A model generated the notes under the pieces. That model had not been told where the DNA came from. It saw only the letters and a list, made by a program, of their open reading frames with translations, and ran no database searches. The position numbers and the translations under genes were made by a program. Below, one piece after another: positions 1-8,632 of a DNA stretch of 64,000 nucleotides. Position 1 is the stretch's first letter. Each line of letters begins with the position of its first letter. This DNA comes from a bacterium (lineage in GTDB: Bacteria > Desulfobacterota_D > UBA1144): assembly GCA_018654605.1 (NCBI GenBank), contig JABILG010000018.1, positions 88,702 to 152,701 on the forward strand, written 5' to 3'.

Positions 1-800
1 ACTCCTAAGTTTGAATTCAAATAATTTATTGATTGGTGCCAAAGAACGGGGCTAATTAGCTGATCTAGTAATAAATTTTTAATTTTACTCTTATCACTGA
101 TAGTTCTAGCATCAAAATTTGTAACCATAGGAATCTTAAAATCTAAAAAATTTATACCATCTAAGACATCTCTCATTTTATGGACCGCAGATTTCATAAG
201 CTTGGAGTGAAATGGAGCACTAACATCCAAGAGAACTACTCTTTTAGCTCCTGCATCTTTTGCAAGCTTTGCGGCATTTTCGACTGCTTTCTTGACACCA
301 GAAATAACGACTTGCCCTATACTATTATAATTTGCGGCTGAAACATATGAGCTATCATTAGAAGCCTCACTACAAATCTTATCTACTTCTTCATCAGGCA
401 ACCCTAACACTGCAGCCATTCCACCTATTCCTAAAGGTACGGCCTGTTGAGTATACTCCCCTCTTTTTCGAACAGCCCAAATTGCATCTTCAAAGTCTAA
501 AGATCCGGACGCGACCAATGCAGAATACTCACCTAAGCTATGACCAGCGACAAAATCGGCCTTTATATCCCTTTCAGATGTTAAAACTCTAAAAGCAGCG
601 GTACTTACTGTTAAGATTGCTGGTTGAGCATTGACAGTTAGATGAACATCTTCAGATTCAAAACATAATTTCTTCAAATCTAAGTTCAACTTTTCGCTGG
701 CTTGCGCAAAAGTATCTCTTGCAACTTTAAAATTATCATAAAGATCTTTGCCCATGCCAACATATTGAGAACCTTGACCAGGAAAAACTAAACTTAACAA
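1..800 (-). CDS. fabD: Malonyl-CoA:ACP transacylase (3' end outside window)
   Basis: Transfers malonyl from CoA to acyl carrier protein for fatty-acid elongation in the cytoplasm. Reading the minus strand gives LSLVFPGQGSQYVGMG at the N-terminus, the acyltransferase nucleophile motif GHSLGEY near bases 527-550, and later SAPFHSKLM with the catalytic His region; about 266 codons are visible, so only the last part is missing. No ATG lies upstream; I place the start at a TTG (798-800) preceded by AGGGAG. It is about 30 bases behind rpmF and surely co-transcribed. The usual plsX and fabH between rpmF and fabD are not here. The ORF track misses it because it runs off the edge. Family assignment is secure; the start is likely. 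Confidence 0.93.
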   Translation of the reverse strand, partial: MLSLVFPGQGSQYVGMGKDLYDNFKVARDTFAQASEKLNLDLKKLCFESEDVHLTVNAQPAILTVSTAAFRVLTSERDIKADFVAGHSLGEYSALVASGSLDFEDAIWAVRKRGEYTQQAVPLGIGGMAAVLGLPDEEVDKICSEASNDSSYVSAANYNSIGQVVISGVKKAVENAAKLAKDAGAKRVVLLDVSAPFHSKLMKSAVHKMRDVLDGINFLDFKIPMVTNFDARTISDKSKIKNLLLDQLISPVLWHQSINYLNSNLG

Positions 801-830
801 AATATTTTTCTCCCTATAAGGGTAAATGAA

Positions 831-995
831 CTAGGCTTTTTTTGATTCTTCATATTTCTCAATAGAGCTATATCTGTGTGTAACTTTTAATTCTCCAGAT
901 TTTTTGTCCTTTGAAAGTCCAGGCAAATTAACTTTAGTATTATTTCTTCGTTTACCTACTTTTGATTTTGAAGTTTTTCTTTTTGGTGTAGCCAT
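831..995 (-). CDS. rpmF: 50S ribosomal protein L32 (bL32)
   Basis: Small basic large-subunit ribosomal protein of 54 residues, too short for the ORF track. The translation begins MATPKRKTSKSKVGKRR, the standard bL32 N-terminus, and continues with a THRYSSIEKYEESKKA tail. The Cys zinc-binding residues of some L32 forms are absent, so this is the zinc-free type. It follows the peptide ABC ATPase by about 38 bases and precedes fabD on the same strand; rpmF at the head of a fatty-acid gene cluster is a widely conserved arrangement. Confidence 0.95.
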   Translation of the reverse strand: MATPKRKTSKSKVGKRRNNTKVNLPGLSKDKKSGELKVTHRYSSIEKYEESKKA

Positions 996-1033
996 TTTGT
1001 ATCCTTTTTACCGAGTATTATATGACATAAATA

Positions 1034-2569
1034 CTATTTTACAACTTCCAATATTTTTTTTGTTGCATTATGCTTGGGATTTGCAAAAACTTCGCTTGTT
1101 TTACCATCCTCTACAATCTCTCCATCTGATAACACGATAACACGATTACATAGTGCCTGAATAAGTCTATAGTCATGTGTTATAAACAATATGGTTATAT
1201 TCTCCTCTAAATATAAGGATTTAATGATTTCAATAATCTCATTCTGAGACTTAATATCCAATGAAGACATTGGCTCATCGAATATAATTAGCTTAGGATT
1301 AGCAAGTAGAGCTTTTAATATTAAAATTTTTTGTCTTTGACCTCCACTCAACAAACTAGGATATTTACTTAAAATGTTTACATTTAGTCCTACTTTCTCT
1401 AAATAAATATGAATTTTAGACTCTAAATCTTGCCTGTTTAATAAGTTCGATTGACTAGAAACTGGCTCTATCGAACTCTTATTGACTAAGAATGAGTCTA
1501 GTAAAATGTCTAGAATTTTCCTCTTTGGGTTTAGAGAGCCATATAAATCTTGAAACACTATCTGAACATACGATGCATAAATCTTAGCACTATAATGACT
1601 AATATCTTTTCCAAACAAAAAGCAAGAACCATTTTTTGCTTTATATAGTTTCATTAACAGTTTTGTAATTGTACTCTTTCCTGAGCCACTTAGTCCAATA
1701 AGACCTAAAACTTCTCCTTGATTTATCTTAAAATTGATATCTTTTAATATATTTTCATTATTTAAGAAGCCAAAGCTAAGGTTCTTTACTTCTACTACCT
1801 CTCTTAAATTGTTTACCAAGGAAGCTGACAATGTAGAGTCCTCGATTTTATGACTTGAAAGCTGATGAAAACTCTCAGAATTTATAGACTCGATTAAGCT
1901 TAATTTTTTATTTTTAATAAAGTAATGCTCAGAACAATAACTCTTAGCTATTCTCGAATCATGTGTGATGAGAAGTATTGTCAAATCTCTAGACTCAGAA
2001 ATCTTACTTAATAAGTCTAATATAATCTTCTCACTAACTGTATCAAGAGAAGAAGTCGCTTCATCAGCAATTAATATTTTGGGATTGTTCTGTAAAGCTA
2101 ATGCAATCAATACTCTTTGAGCCATACCACCACTTAATTCATGTGGATACTTTAATAAAATATAATTAGGATCTGCAAAACCAACTTCGGCAAGTAGCCT
2201 TAAAGATACTTCTTTCAAATCCAAGACGCCACAATCTCCTTTTTGATTAAGATCAAAATGCTTGAGAATTGATATGACAGGATTTAAAGAAGAAAGAGGT
2301 TCTTGGGGGACATATGCAAAATGTTCTACCGGAATATCTGTAACAATATTGTTGCCACATTCAAATAAATCATACTCTTTTATAGCTCCATATAGGCCTT
2401 CTTTAGATAGTAAGCTAAAACCAAATAAAGACTTTCCTACTCCACTTTCACCCATTATTGAAACCATAGTAGGTGAGGAAATTTCAAAATCTACATTTTC
2501 AAGGATTGAATTTCTAAAATCTGAACCCAAAGAAATATTCATTGACTTGATTTTAATTACATTGCCCAT
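1034..2569 (-). CDS. Peptide ABC transporter, double ATP-binding subunit (YejF/DppD-DppF-fusion type)
   Basis: Cytoplasmic ATPase predicted to power an oligopeptide/dipeptide importer. Two complete ABC domains are fused in 511 residues. Domain 1 has Walker A GESGVGKS (about 40-47), signature LSGGMAQR (about 145) and Walker B ILIADEATSSLD. Domain 2 has GLSGSGKST (about 293), LSGGQRQK and LIIFDEPMSSLD. This architecture matches the YejF/GsiA class of peptide importer ATPases. The permeases and substrate-binding protein are not in the window, so the substrate cannot be read. Starts at ATG and lies upstream of rpmF on the same strand; divergent from the TPR-like gene. A role in a different importer of the same class is possible. 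Confidence 0.85.
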   Translation of the reverse strand: MGNVIKIKSMNISLGSDFRNSILENVDFEISSPTMVSIMGESGVGKSLFGFSLLSKEGLYGAIKEYDLFECGNNIVTDIPVEHFAYVPQEPLSSLNPVISILKHFDLNQKGDCGVLDLKEVSLRLLAEVGFADPNYILLKYPHELSGGMAQRVLIALALQNNPKILIADEATSSLDTVSEKIILDLLSKISESRDLTILLITHDSRIAKSYCSEHYFIKNKKLSLIESINSESFHQLSSHKIEDSTLSASLVNNLREVVEVKNLSFGFLNNENILKDINFKINQGEVLGLIGLSGSGKSTITKLLMKLYKAKNGSCFLFGKDISHYSAKIYASYVQIVFQDLYGSLNPKRKILDILLDSFLVNKSSIEPVSSQSNLLNRQDLESKIHIYLEKVGLNVNILSKYPSLLSGGQRQKILILKALLANPKLIIFDEPMSSLDIKSQNEIIEIIKSLYLEENITILFITHDYRLIQALCNRVIVLSDGEIVEDGKTSEVFANPKHNATKKILEVVK

Positions 2570-2620
2570 ATACCTAATCTTAGTTTAGTCGAATTACAAT
2601 TAAAAGTGTATAATTCTTTT

Positions 2621-3094
2621 ATGGAAAATATATTAAAAAAAATCATTATGTTTTCATTAGGTGGTCTTCTCTTTTACATGTCAATTGTTTTTGTAATAAA
2701 CAAGAAGGAAGCTCGAGAACTTCAAAATAATGACATTGTTAACGCTGCCATTAACAACAAAGTATATAAGGATGAAACAAAAATCGTTAAACTGATTCAA
2801 TCCATTGATTCATCTCATACCTCTACTAACTCTATTAAACTTTTATACGCAAATAACTTATTCGAAGAAGGTAAGCATGATGAATCTCTTTTAGTATTAA
2901 ACAGTATTGAAGAGATGGAATCTACTGTATCAACAGAATTACTTTACTCTCTAAAGGCGCGAACTTTAGCAAGCAGGGGTTTATGTAATGAGAGTCGAAA
3001 GTATTTCAACAATATAAGTAAACATAATTCTATTAAACAAATCTCATCTGCAGAAATTATAGGTTGCGTCAATCAAGAAGGAGGTCTTAAATGA
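2621..3094 (+). CDS. Membrane-anchored TPR-like hypothetical protein
   Basis: Not recognised as a named protein. I use the ATG at 2621 (MENILKKIIMFSLGG), giving 157 aa, rather than the track's upstream GTG. One hydrophobic segment at about residues 10-26 looks like an N-terminal anchor, leaving the rest in the periplasm. The remainder is helical with a repeat flavour: LLYANNLFEEGKHDESLLVLNSIEE followed by ALKARTLASRGLC-type helices, as in one or two TPR hairpins. Its stop overlaps the start of the TauE-like gene by 4 bases (ATGA), so the two are translationally coupled. TPR anchors of this sort often serve as assembly scaffolds; function here is unknown. Confidence 0.6.
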   Translation: MENILKKIIMFSLGGLLFYMSIVFVINKKEARELQNNDIVNAAINNKVYKDETKIVKLIQSIDSSHTSTNSIKLLYANNLFEEGKHDESLLVLNSIEEMESTVSTELLYSLKARTLASRGLCNESRKYFNNISKHNSIKQISSAEIIGCVNQEGGLK

Positions 3095-3441
3095 TTTATT
3101 TTATCTTAACCGGCTTAATAGGTGGTTTCCTGAGTGGATTTATGGGTATTGGAGGTGGGCTAATCATGGTTCCATTCCTTGTTTTCTTTGCAAAATTTAA
3201 TCAGCATTTAGCCCAAGGAACAGCGCTAGCAGTCCTAACTATACCTGTTGTTGCAATAGGTGCATTTAACTATTATCAAAATGGTAATGTTGATATTAAA
3301 GCTGCCTTAGCTATCGCTTTATTCTTCTCCATTGGAATATTTTTTGGTTCCAAAATAGCTCAAATAGTATCGCCTGAGAATTTGAAGATATTCTTTGGTT
3401 TATTTATGGTTCTAGCCGGAATTAAATTAGTAATTAGCTAA
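3091..3441 (+). CDS. TSUP (TauE/SafE) family membrane protein, half-length
   Basis: Predicted inner-membrane transporter of the sulfite/organic anion exporter superfamily. The 116 residues contain the family glycine-rich motif near the N-terminus (GGFLSGFMGIGGGLIMVPFL), an AQGTALA segment and about four membrane segments. Full TauE/SafE proteins have about 250 residues made of two such halves; this one has a single repeat and would have to act as a dimer or with another half. Substrate cannot be inferred. Coupled by ATGA overlap to the preceding TPR-like gene; its 3' end overlaps the convergent miaA by 8 bases. Confidence 0.8.
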   Translation: MIYFILTGLIGGFLSGFMGIGGGLIMVPFLVFFAKFNQHLAQGTALAVLTIPVVAIGAFNYYQNGNVDIKAALAIALFFSIGIFFGSKIAQIVSPENLKIFFGLFMVLAGIKLVIS

Positions 3442-4357
3442 ATGCGTAGTTCGTACAAAAATTGATTAAGTCTTCGACTTGATTAAACCATTTTACCTCC
3501 TTGTCTTTCCTCAACCATGTCCTTTGTCTTTTTGCAAATTGCCTAGTTCGTATTTTTATCAATTCTACTGCCTGCTCTAATGACATTTCGGAGTTAAGAT
3601 ACAAGGATATTTCTTTATAACCAATCGAGTTAAATGGCCTTATATTCGTATTATATCTTCTTTTTAATTCAACAACCTCCTCAACTAATCCGTCAGTTAT
3701 CATTTGATCTACTCTTTTGTTAATCATGGTATTGACACTTTCTCTGTCTATCGATAAGCCAACTTTTATATAATCTACATTCTGTATTTTTTGATTTGAT
3801 TTCATTTTAAATACTTGAGAAACTCTTTGACCAGTTATTGAATTAATTTCAAGATATCTAACAATACGCTGCTTGTCATTGGAACTAATCATGGCTGCAC
3901 CCTCAGGATCTACTTCTTTTAATTTAGAATACATGTAAACAGTTCCATAAGATTCCAAATCGCTCAAGATAGACCTTCTAACATCAACGTTCTTAGATAT
4001 ATCAAAGGTCAACCCTTCTATTAAAGATTTAATATATAGCTGAGTACCACCTACAACTATAAAATTATTTAAATTTGACTCATCAATTACTGCCCTACTA
4101 AGTTCCATAAACTTCCATGCATCAAATTCATCATCAGGGTCGACTATATCTACAAGATGATGCTTAGTCTTGCTAAGAGTTTTTTTTGTTGGTTTTGCCG
4201 TTCCAATGTTAAAATATCTATAGACAAGCATAGAATCAGCGGAGATTATTTCCGAAGGAATTAAATCATGTAAATTTAAAGCTGTTAAGGATTTTCCAGT
4301 ACATGTAGTACCTGTTAGAACTATTAATTTTTTCTTGTTATTCTCTGAATTTTTCAA
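3434..4357 (-). CDS. miaA: tRNA dimethylallyltransferase
   Basis: Adds dimethylallyl to N6 of adenosine 37 in tRNAs that read UNN codons. P-loop GTTCTGKS at about residues 16-23, the PTKKTLSKTKHHLVDIVDP segment and the RQFAKRQRTWLR motif near the C-terminus identify MiaA; 307 aa is the normal length. It starts at TTG inside the end of pnp (20-base overlap), so it is the last gene of the rimP-to-miaA operon and probably depends on coupling to pnp. Convergent with the TSUP gene. Confidence 0.95.
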   Translation of the reverse strand: MKNSENNKKKLIVLTGTTCTGKSLTALNLHDLIPSEIISADSMLVYRYFNIGTAKPTKKTLSKTKHHLVDIVDPDDEFDAWKFMELSRAVIDESNLNNFIVVGGTQLYIKSLIEGLTFDISKNVDVRRSILSDLESYGTVYMYSKLKEVDPEGAAMISSNDKQRIVRYLEINSITGQRVSQVFKMKSNQKIQNVDYIKVGLSIDRESVNTMINKRVDQMITDGLVEEVVELKRRYNTNIRPFNSIGYKEISLYLNSEMSLEQAVELIKIRTRQFAKRQRTWLRKDKEVKWFNQVEDLINFCTNYAFS

Positions 4358-6437
4358 TGTCTTGATCGAGAGCCTCTTTTCTACTCAACCTAATTTTACC
4401 ATCTCTTCCTTTCTCTAAGCATTTAACCAAGACCTCATCGCCTTCGTTTAAAATGTCAGTTACTTTTGCAACTCTTTCTTTGGCGAGTTCAGATACATGT
4501 ATTAGACCATCCATTGTAGGACTTAGACCAACAATTGCTCCAAAATCTAAAACTCTTTTTACTGTGCCTATATAATATTCACCTACATCAATGTCTCTAA
4601 CAATGTAGGCTATATCTTTAAGTGCGCCCTTGGCATCATCCTCATTTACAGCTATAACGTTAACCCTTCCTGTATCATCTACATCTATTTTAACGTTATT
4701 ATCTTCTATGAGTTTTCTTATATTCTTTCCACCAGAACCTATAATATCCTTAATTTTTGCAGGATCAACCATTATAGTTGTAATTCTTGGAGCAAATGGA
4801 GAAATATTGTCTTTCTGAGATGAAATAGTTTCGGCCATCTCTGATAATATATGATTCCTTCCTTTTTTTGCCTGTTCCAAAGCTTCCTTCATTATATCTT
4901 TACTAATACCTTTAATTTTAATATCCATTTGTAAAGCTGTAATACCTTCAGAAGTTCCACATACTTTAAAATCCATATCCCCTAAGTGATCTTCATCGCC
5001 CAAAATATCTGAGAGGATTATATACTCATCTCCCTCTTTAATTAAACCCATTGCAATTCCAGCAACAGGGGCTTTAACAGGAACACCTGCATCCATCAAT
5101 GAAAGAGAAGAGCCACAAACAGTAGCCATAGATGAGGAACCGTTAGACTCAAGTACATCTGAGACAATCCTAATTGTGTAAGGGAAGTCTTCTGCTCCAG
5201 GAAGAATAGCCTTAACTGCTCTTTTCGCTAATTCACCGTGTCCGATTTCTCTTCTTCCAGTACCAAGCCTCATTGAAACTTCACCAACACTAAATGGTGG
5301 AAAGTTGTAGTGGAGCATAAATGGTTTTTTTTCTTCCCCAATTAACGAGTCAACTCTTTGTTGGTCTTCTTTGCTCCCTAGTGTAACAGCTACAAGTGCC
5401 TGGGTTTCGCCTCTTGTGAACACTGCAGAGCCGTGTGCTCTAGGTAAAAGAGTAATTTCAGATGATATATCTCTAATATCCTCAAATCCTCTACCATCTA
5501 TCCTGGTCTTCTTACTTATCATCATATTTCTAATTGAATTCTTTCTTATTTTATCAAAAATTGACTTAACTTCTTTTTCATCAAAATTATCATTATTTTC
5601 AAGTTTTAGAACAGCCGAAGAATATATTTCTTTGAATTTAGAACTACGCTCTTGTTTGGACTTGATAGTTGCCGCCTCGCTTATATCGTTGGCGACTATA
5701 TCATCAACAGAAGAAACTAAACTTTCATCAACCTTCTTCTCAGCAAATTCTCTTTTAGTTAGGTCTTCCGACACTAGCTTCTTTTGGAATTCGATTAATT
5801 TTTTAATTTGTTCATGCCCATACATAAGCGCATTAATGATATCATCTTCAGGTGCAACATCAGCACCACCCTCAACCATCAATATTGCATCTGAACTACC
5901 TGCAACTATAAAGTTTAGATCAGCATTTTCTATTTCTTCATAACTTGGGTTACAGATAAGCTTTCCGTCCACTCTACCTACCCTAACAGCTGCTATAGGG
6001 TCATCCCACGGTATATCAGAAACAGTTAAAGCAGCAGAAGCTGCTGTTAAAGCTAAAACATCAGGTGGATTTACATCATCTGCGGAATATACAGAAATTA
6101 TAATTTGAGTTGGAAAATTGTAATCCTTAGGGAACATAGGTCTTAATGGTCTATCTATCAATCTACAAATAAGGGTTTCTGCTTCGGTCGGTCTACCTTC
6201 TCGTTTAAAAAAACCACCAGGTATTTTTCCTGCAGCAAAAGCCTTCTCTTGATAATTAACAGTTAGAGGGAGAAAATCTCCATCAACTGCATCATGCGAA
6301 CTCACAACAGTGGCAAGGACTTGTGTATCTCCGATCTGAGCGAATACCGACCCATCTGCCTGCTTAGCAAGTTTCCCAGTTTCAAAAGTAAACTCTTTAC
6401 CTTCAATATTTTCAGATATTTTTTTATAATTTGTCAT
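4338..6437 (-). CDS. pnp: Polyribonucleotide nucleotidyltransferase (PNPase)
   Basis: Phosphorolytic 3'-5' exoribonuclease, core of the RNA degradosome. The 699 residues have the two RNase PH domains (FLPLTVNYQEKAFAAGKIPGGF; later FPPFSVGEVSMRLGTGRREIGHG), a KH domain (IIGSGGKNIRKLIEDN, about 560-575) and a C-terminal S1 domain (GEYYIGTVKRVLDFGAIVGL, about 623). ATG start 6 bases after rpsO; rpsO-pnp is a classic pair with translational regulation of pnp in other bacteria. Full length for the family with all domains present. Confidence 0.98.
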   Translation of the reverse strand: MTNYKKISENIEGKEFTFETGKLAKQADGSVFAQIGDTQVLATVVSSHDAVDGDFLPLTVNYQEKAFAAGKIPGGFFKREGRPTEAETLICRLIDRPLRPMFPKDYNFPTQIIISVYSADDVNPPDVLALTAASAALTVSDIPWDDPIAAVRVGRVDGKLICNPSYEEIENADLNFIVAGSSDAILMVEGGADVAPEDDIINALMYGHEQIKKLIEFQKKLVSEDLTKREFAEKKVDESLVSSVDDIVANDISEAATIKSKQERSSKFKEIYSSAVLKLENNDNFDEKEVKSIFDKIRKNSIRNMMISKKTRIDGRGFEDIRDISSEITLLPRAHGSAVFTRGETQALVAVTLGSKEDQQRVDSLIGEEKKPFMLHYNFPPFSVGEVSMRLGTGRREIGHGELAKRAVKAILPGAEDFPYTIRIVSDVLESNGSSSMATVCGSSLSLMDAGVPVKAPVAGIAMGLIKEGDEYIILSDILGDEDHLGDMDFKVCGTSEGITALQMDIKIKGISKDIMKEALEQAKKGRNHILSEMAETISSQKDNISPFAPRITTIMVDPAKIKDIIGSGGKNIRKLIEDNNVKIDVDDTGRVNVIAVNEDDAKGALKDIAYIVRDIDVGEYYIGTVKRVLDFGAIVGLSPTMDGLIHVSELAKERVAKVTDILNEGDEVLVKCLEKGRDGKIRLSRKEALDQDIEKFRE

Positions 6438-6443
6438 TAAATG

Positions 6444-6704
6444 TTATTTTCTTAAACCTAGCTTATTTAACAAGTCTAAATACTGACTATTATTTTTATT
6501 TTTAATATACTTAAGTAACTTCCTTCTTTTGTCTATGAGAAGCAAAAGACCTCTTCTTGAAGAAACATCTTTTTTCATAACTTGAATATGCTTAGTAAGA
6601 ACCTCTATTCTTTTTGTTAGTATAGAAATCTGAACTGCTGTTGAGCCAGTATCTTTAGAATTGTTACCAAATTCAGATATTATGTCTTGTTTGTTAATAG
6701 TCAA
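6444..6704 (-). CDS. rpsO: 30S ribosomal protein S15 (uS15)
   Basis: Primary 16S rRNA-binding protein of the small subunit platform. The family signature is present: DTGSTAVQISILTKRI, SSRRGLLLLIDKRRKLLKYI and C-terminal LLNKLGLRK. The track extends it to 105 aa from a distant TTG; family length is 89 and an AAAGAGG ribosome binding site lies five bases before a TTG at 6702-6704, so I start it there (86 aa, beginning [M]TINKQDII). Between truB and pnp in the translation operon, the usual location. Confidence 0.95.
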   Translation of the reverse strand: MTINKQDIISEFGNNSKDTGSTAVQISILTKRIEVLTKHIQVMKKDVSSRRGLLLLIDKRRKLLKYIKNKNNSQYLDLLNKLGLRK

Positions 6705-6767
6705 AACAACCTCTTTAATTTTTAATAGCTTAATAATTAATGAATAATTCAATAAAATCAAGTAAGT

Positions 6768-7658
6768 TTAATTTTTTTTGCTAAAAAACTTTATTTCTGA
6801 GCAAATATATTTCTTATTATTATCAAATTTATTAGTAGTTATTAAGAGAGGGATGTCATTATTTACCATTACAACAAATTGATCTTCGATTTTCCTACCT
6901 ATTAATTCTTGCAAATCTACCATCTTATAATTTCTTTGTTTAAGAATCTTTTCTGCATTATTATCATCTATCTCAATGAGAGGAAACAACTTATTTAAGG
7001 GAAAAAAGCTAGGTTCCTTGCCATCCAGGATGGAGTAATAATTATTTGAATCTCCAATTTTAAACCTACCTGTTCCCAATCTCTCCAACTTTGATACAGT
7101 TGAGAATGAGCCAATATAACTACCTATGTCCCTTGCTAAAGCTCTAATGTAGGTTCCTTTTGACGACTCAACAATTAGAGTTATGACAGAAGTTCCATTA
7201 TTAACAATTTTTATGTCTTTAATGATTGACTTTCGCTTTGGCAGGTCAACGCTTCTTCCTTGTCTTGCATATTTATAGGACCGAACCCCTTTGATTTTGA
7301 TAGCAGAAAAACTAGGAGGAGTATAATTATAATCTCCGATAAAATTTGTGACAACATCCAAAAAATCAATATCTGAATAGTCTTTAACTTTTGATATACG
7401 TAAAATTTCTCCAGAAATATCAAGAGTATCAGTCTCGATACCAAATAAAATCTTTACTTCGTATTTTTTTATTGATTCATCAATAAAAGGAATAATTTTC
7501 GTCATATCATCAAAATAGACCACTAGAACACCTGTCGCTAGCGGGTCCAAAGTTCCTGAGTGTCCGGCTTTAGATGCTCCAAAATATTTCTTTAATTTGT
7601 TAACGACATATGAAGAGGTTAGCCCATAAGGTTTATCAACTATGATAATTTTATTCAT
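6768..7658 (-). CDS. truB: tRNA pseudouridine-55 synthase
   Basis: Makes pseudouridine 55 in the T loop of tRNAs. The catalytic motif GTLDPLATGVLVVYF (Asp nucleophile at about residue 38) and YKARQGRSVDLP-type and SKGTYIRALARDIG motifs are present; 296 aa is typical. Start ATG overlaps the stop of nrnA by 4 bases. The C-terminal part is a short PUA-like tail. Operon position before rpsO-pnp is standard. Confidence 0.96.
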   Translation of the reverse strand: MNKIIIVDKPYGLTSSYVVNKLKKYFGASKAGHSGTLDPLATGVLVVYFDDMTKIIPFIDESIKKYEVKILFGIETDTLDISGEILRISKVKDYSDIDFLDVVTNFIGDYNYTPPSFSAIKIKGVRSYKYARQGRSVDLPKRKSIIKDIKIVNNGTSVITLIVESSKGTYIRALARDIGSYIGSFSTVSKLERLGTGRFKIGDSNNYYSILDGKEPSFFPLNKLFPLIEIDDNNAEKILKQRNYKMVDLQELIGRKIEDQFVVMVNNDIPLLITTNKFDNNKKYICSEIKFFSKKN

Positions 7659-8632
7659 TTTTTTAAATTTTCTATTATTTTATTACGTAAATCTTTCAGC
7701 TTTCCATCAAATAGAAATCCAGATGCGTTCTTATGTCCACCACCACCAAAAGTACCTGCAAAAATGGAAAGATCTATGTAATTATTAGTCCTGGTACTTA
7801 TCTTCCATTTATTGTCTCCAATTTCTCTAATAAAGACTCCTATCTCAACATCATCATAAAAAATCAATCCATTTGGTATTCCTTCAGAATCTTCCTTTGA
7901 TGTTCCAGTGTCTGAATAGAAATCTTTTCTTGCATAACAAATTGCCAACTTTAAATCCTCTACGAATAACAAAGTCGAGTGAATCTTATTTCTTAATTTT
8001 AATTTCTTTATATTTCCCACTTTAAAAATATTCTTGTTAATTAATTCCAAATCCGCTCCTAATTCAAATAAATCTGAGGAAGCCTTAAAAGATTCAATGT
8101 TTGAATTTGAATTCTTATATGATGAAGTATCAGTAATTATGGTTGTCAGCAGGCAAGTTGCAGTTACTGAATCTATCTTTTTATCAAATTCTGACAAAAT
8201 TCTATAAATCAAAATTCCAGTTGATGAAGCAGACGTATCTATCATAAGATGTCCTGATTCTATTTTGTTATTCTCATGATGATCTAAGACTATTAAAGTC
8301 TCATTTTTTTTATATATTTGATTTCTAAGGTAATCCATCATTTGGTCACCTGATCTTTCAAAATCATTAAAATCTACCACAATATATAAATCGATATCAT
8401 CTGGGATCGTTTCAATGGAATTATGGAAATTTTTTGTTGATAGAAAACTTAAATATTCAGGCACCTTATGCTTATTGTAAACATGAGATTCGATATTATT
8501 GAGTTCAAGATAATTAGCTAAACCAAATGAAGAGCCTATTGCATCACCGTCTGGGTTGTAATGACTAACTATCAAGACCTTCTTTTTGCTTGAGATTATT
8601 GACTTTAAGTCTTCAATACTAGCGTTGTTCAT
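7655..8632 (-). CDS. nrnA: DHH/DHHA1 phosphoesterase, nanoRNase/pAp phosphatase NrnA type
   Basis: Predicted to hydrolyse 2-5-nt oligoribonucleotides and/or 3'-phosphoadenosine-5'-phosphate. DHH-domain motifs SHYNPDGDAIGSS (about 23-35), DHHEN (metal-binding DHH, about 120) and the DHHA1 motif GGGGHKNASGF near the C-terminus are clear; 325 aa fits. Lies between infB and truB, the arrangement of Firmicutes and Deltaproteobacteria rather than Gammaproteobacteria. It directly abuts infB (start one base from the infB stop), and rbfA, normally found here, is missing. Confidence 0.9.
   Translation of the reverse strand: MNNASIEDLKSIISSKKKVLIVSHYNPDGDAIGSSFGLANYLELNNIESHVYNKHKVPEYLSFLSTKNFHNSIETIPDDIDLYIVVDFNDFERSGDQMMDYLRNQIYKKNETLIVLDHHENNKIESGHLMIDTSASSTGILIYRILSEFDKKIDSVTATCLLTTIITDTSSYKNSNSNIESFKASSDLFELGADLELINKNIFKVGNIKKLKLRNKIHSTLLFVEDLKLAICYARKDFYSDTGTSKEDSEGIPNGLIFYDDVEIGVFIREIGDNKWKISTRTNNYIDLSIFAGTFGGGGHKNASGFLFDGKLKDLRNKIIENLKK

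Noticed and set aside
904-1140. 78-aa plus-strand ORF
   Set aside because: Antisense to rpmF and the end of the ABC ATPase gene; product is Phe/Leu-rich shadow.
5371-5943. 190-aa ORF antisense to pnp
   Set aside because: Shadow of the pnp reading frame; low-complexity Ser/Leu/Ile product, no ribosome binding site or family resemblance.
6705-6761. 19-residue N-terminal extension of rpsO
   Set aside because: Exceeds family length; AAAGAGG before the TTG at 6704 decides the start.
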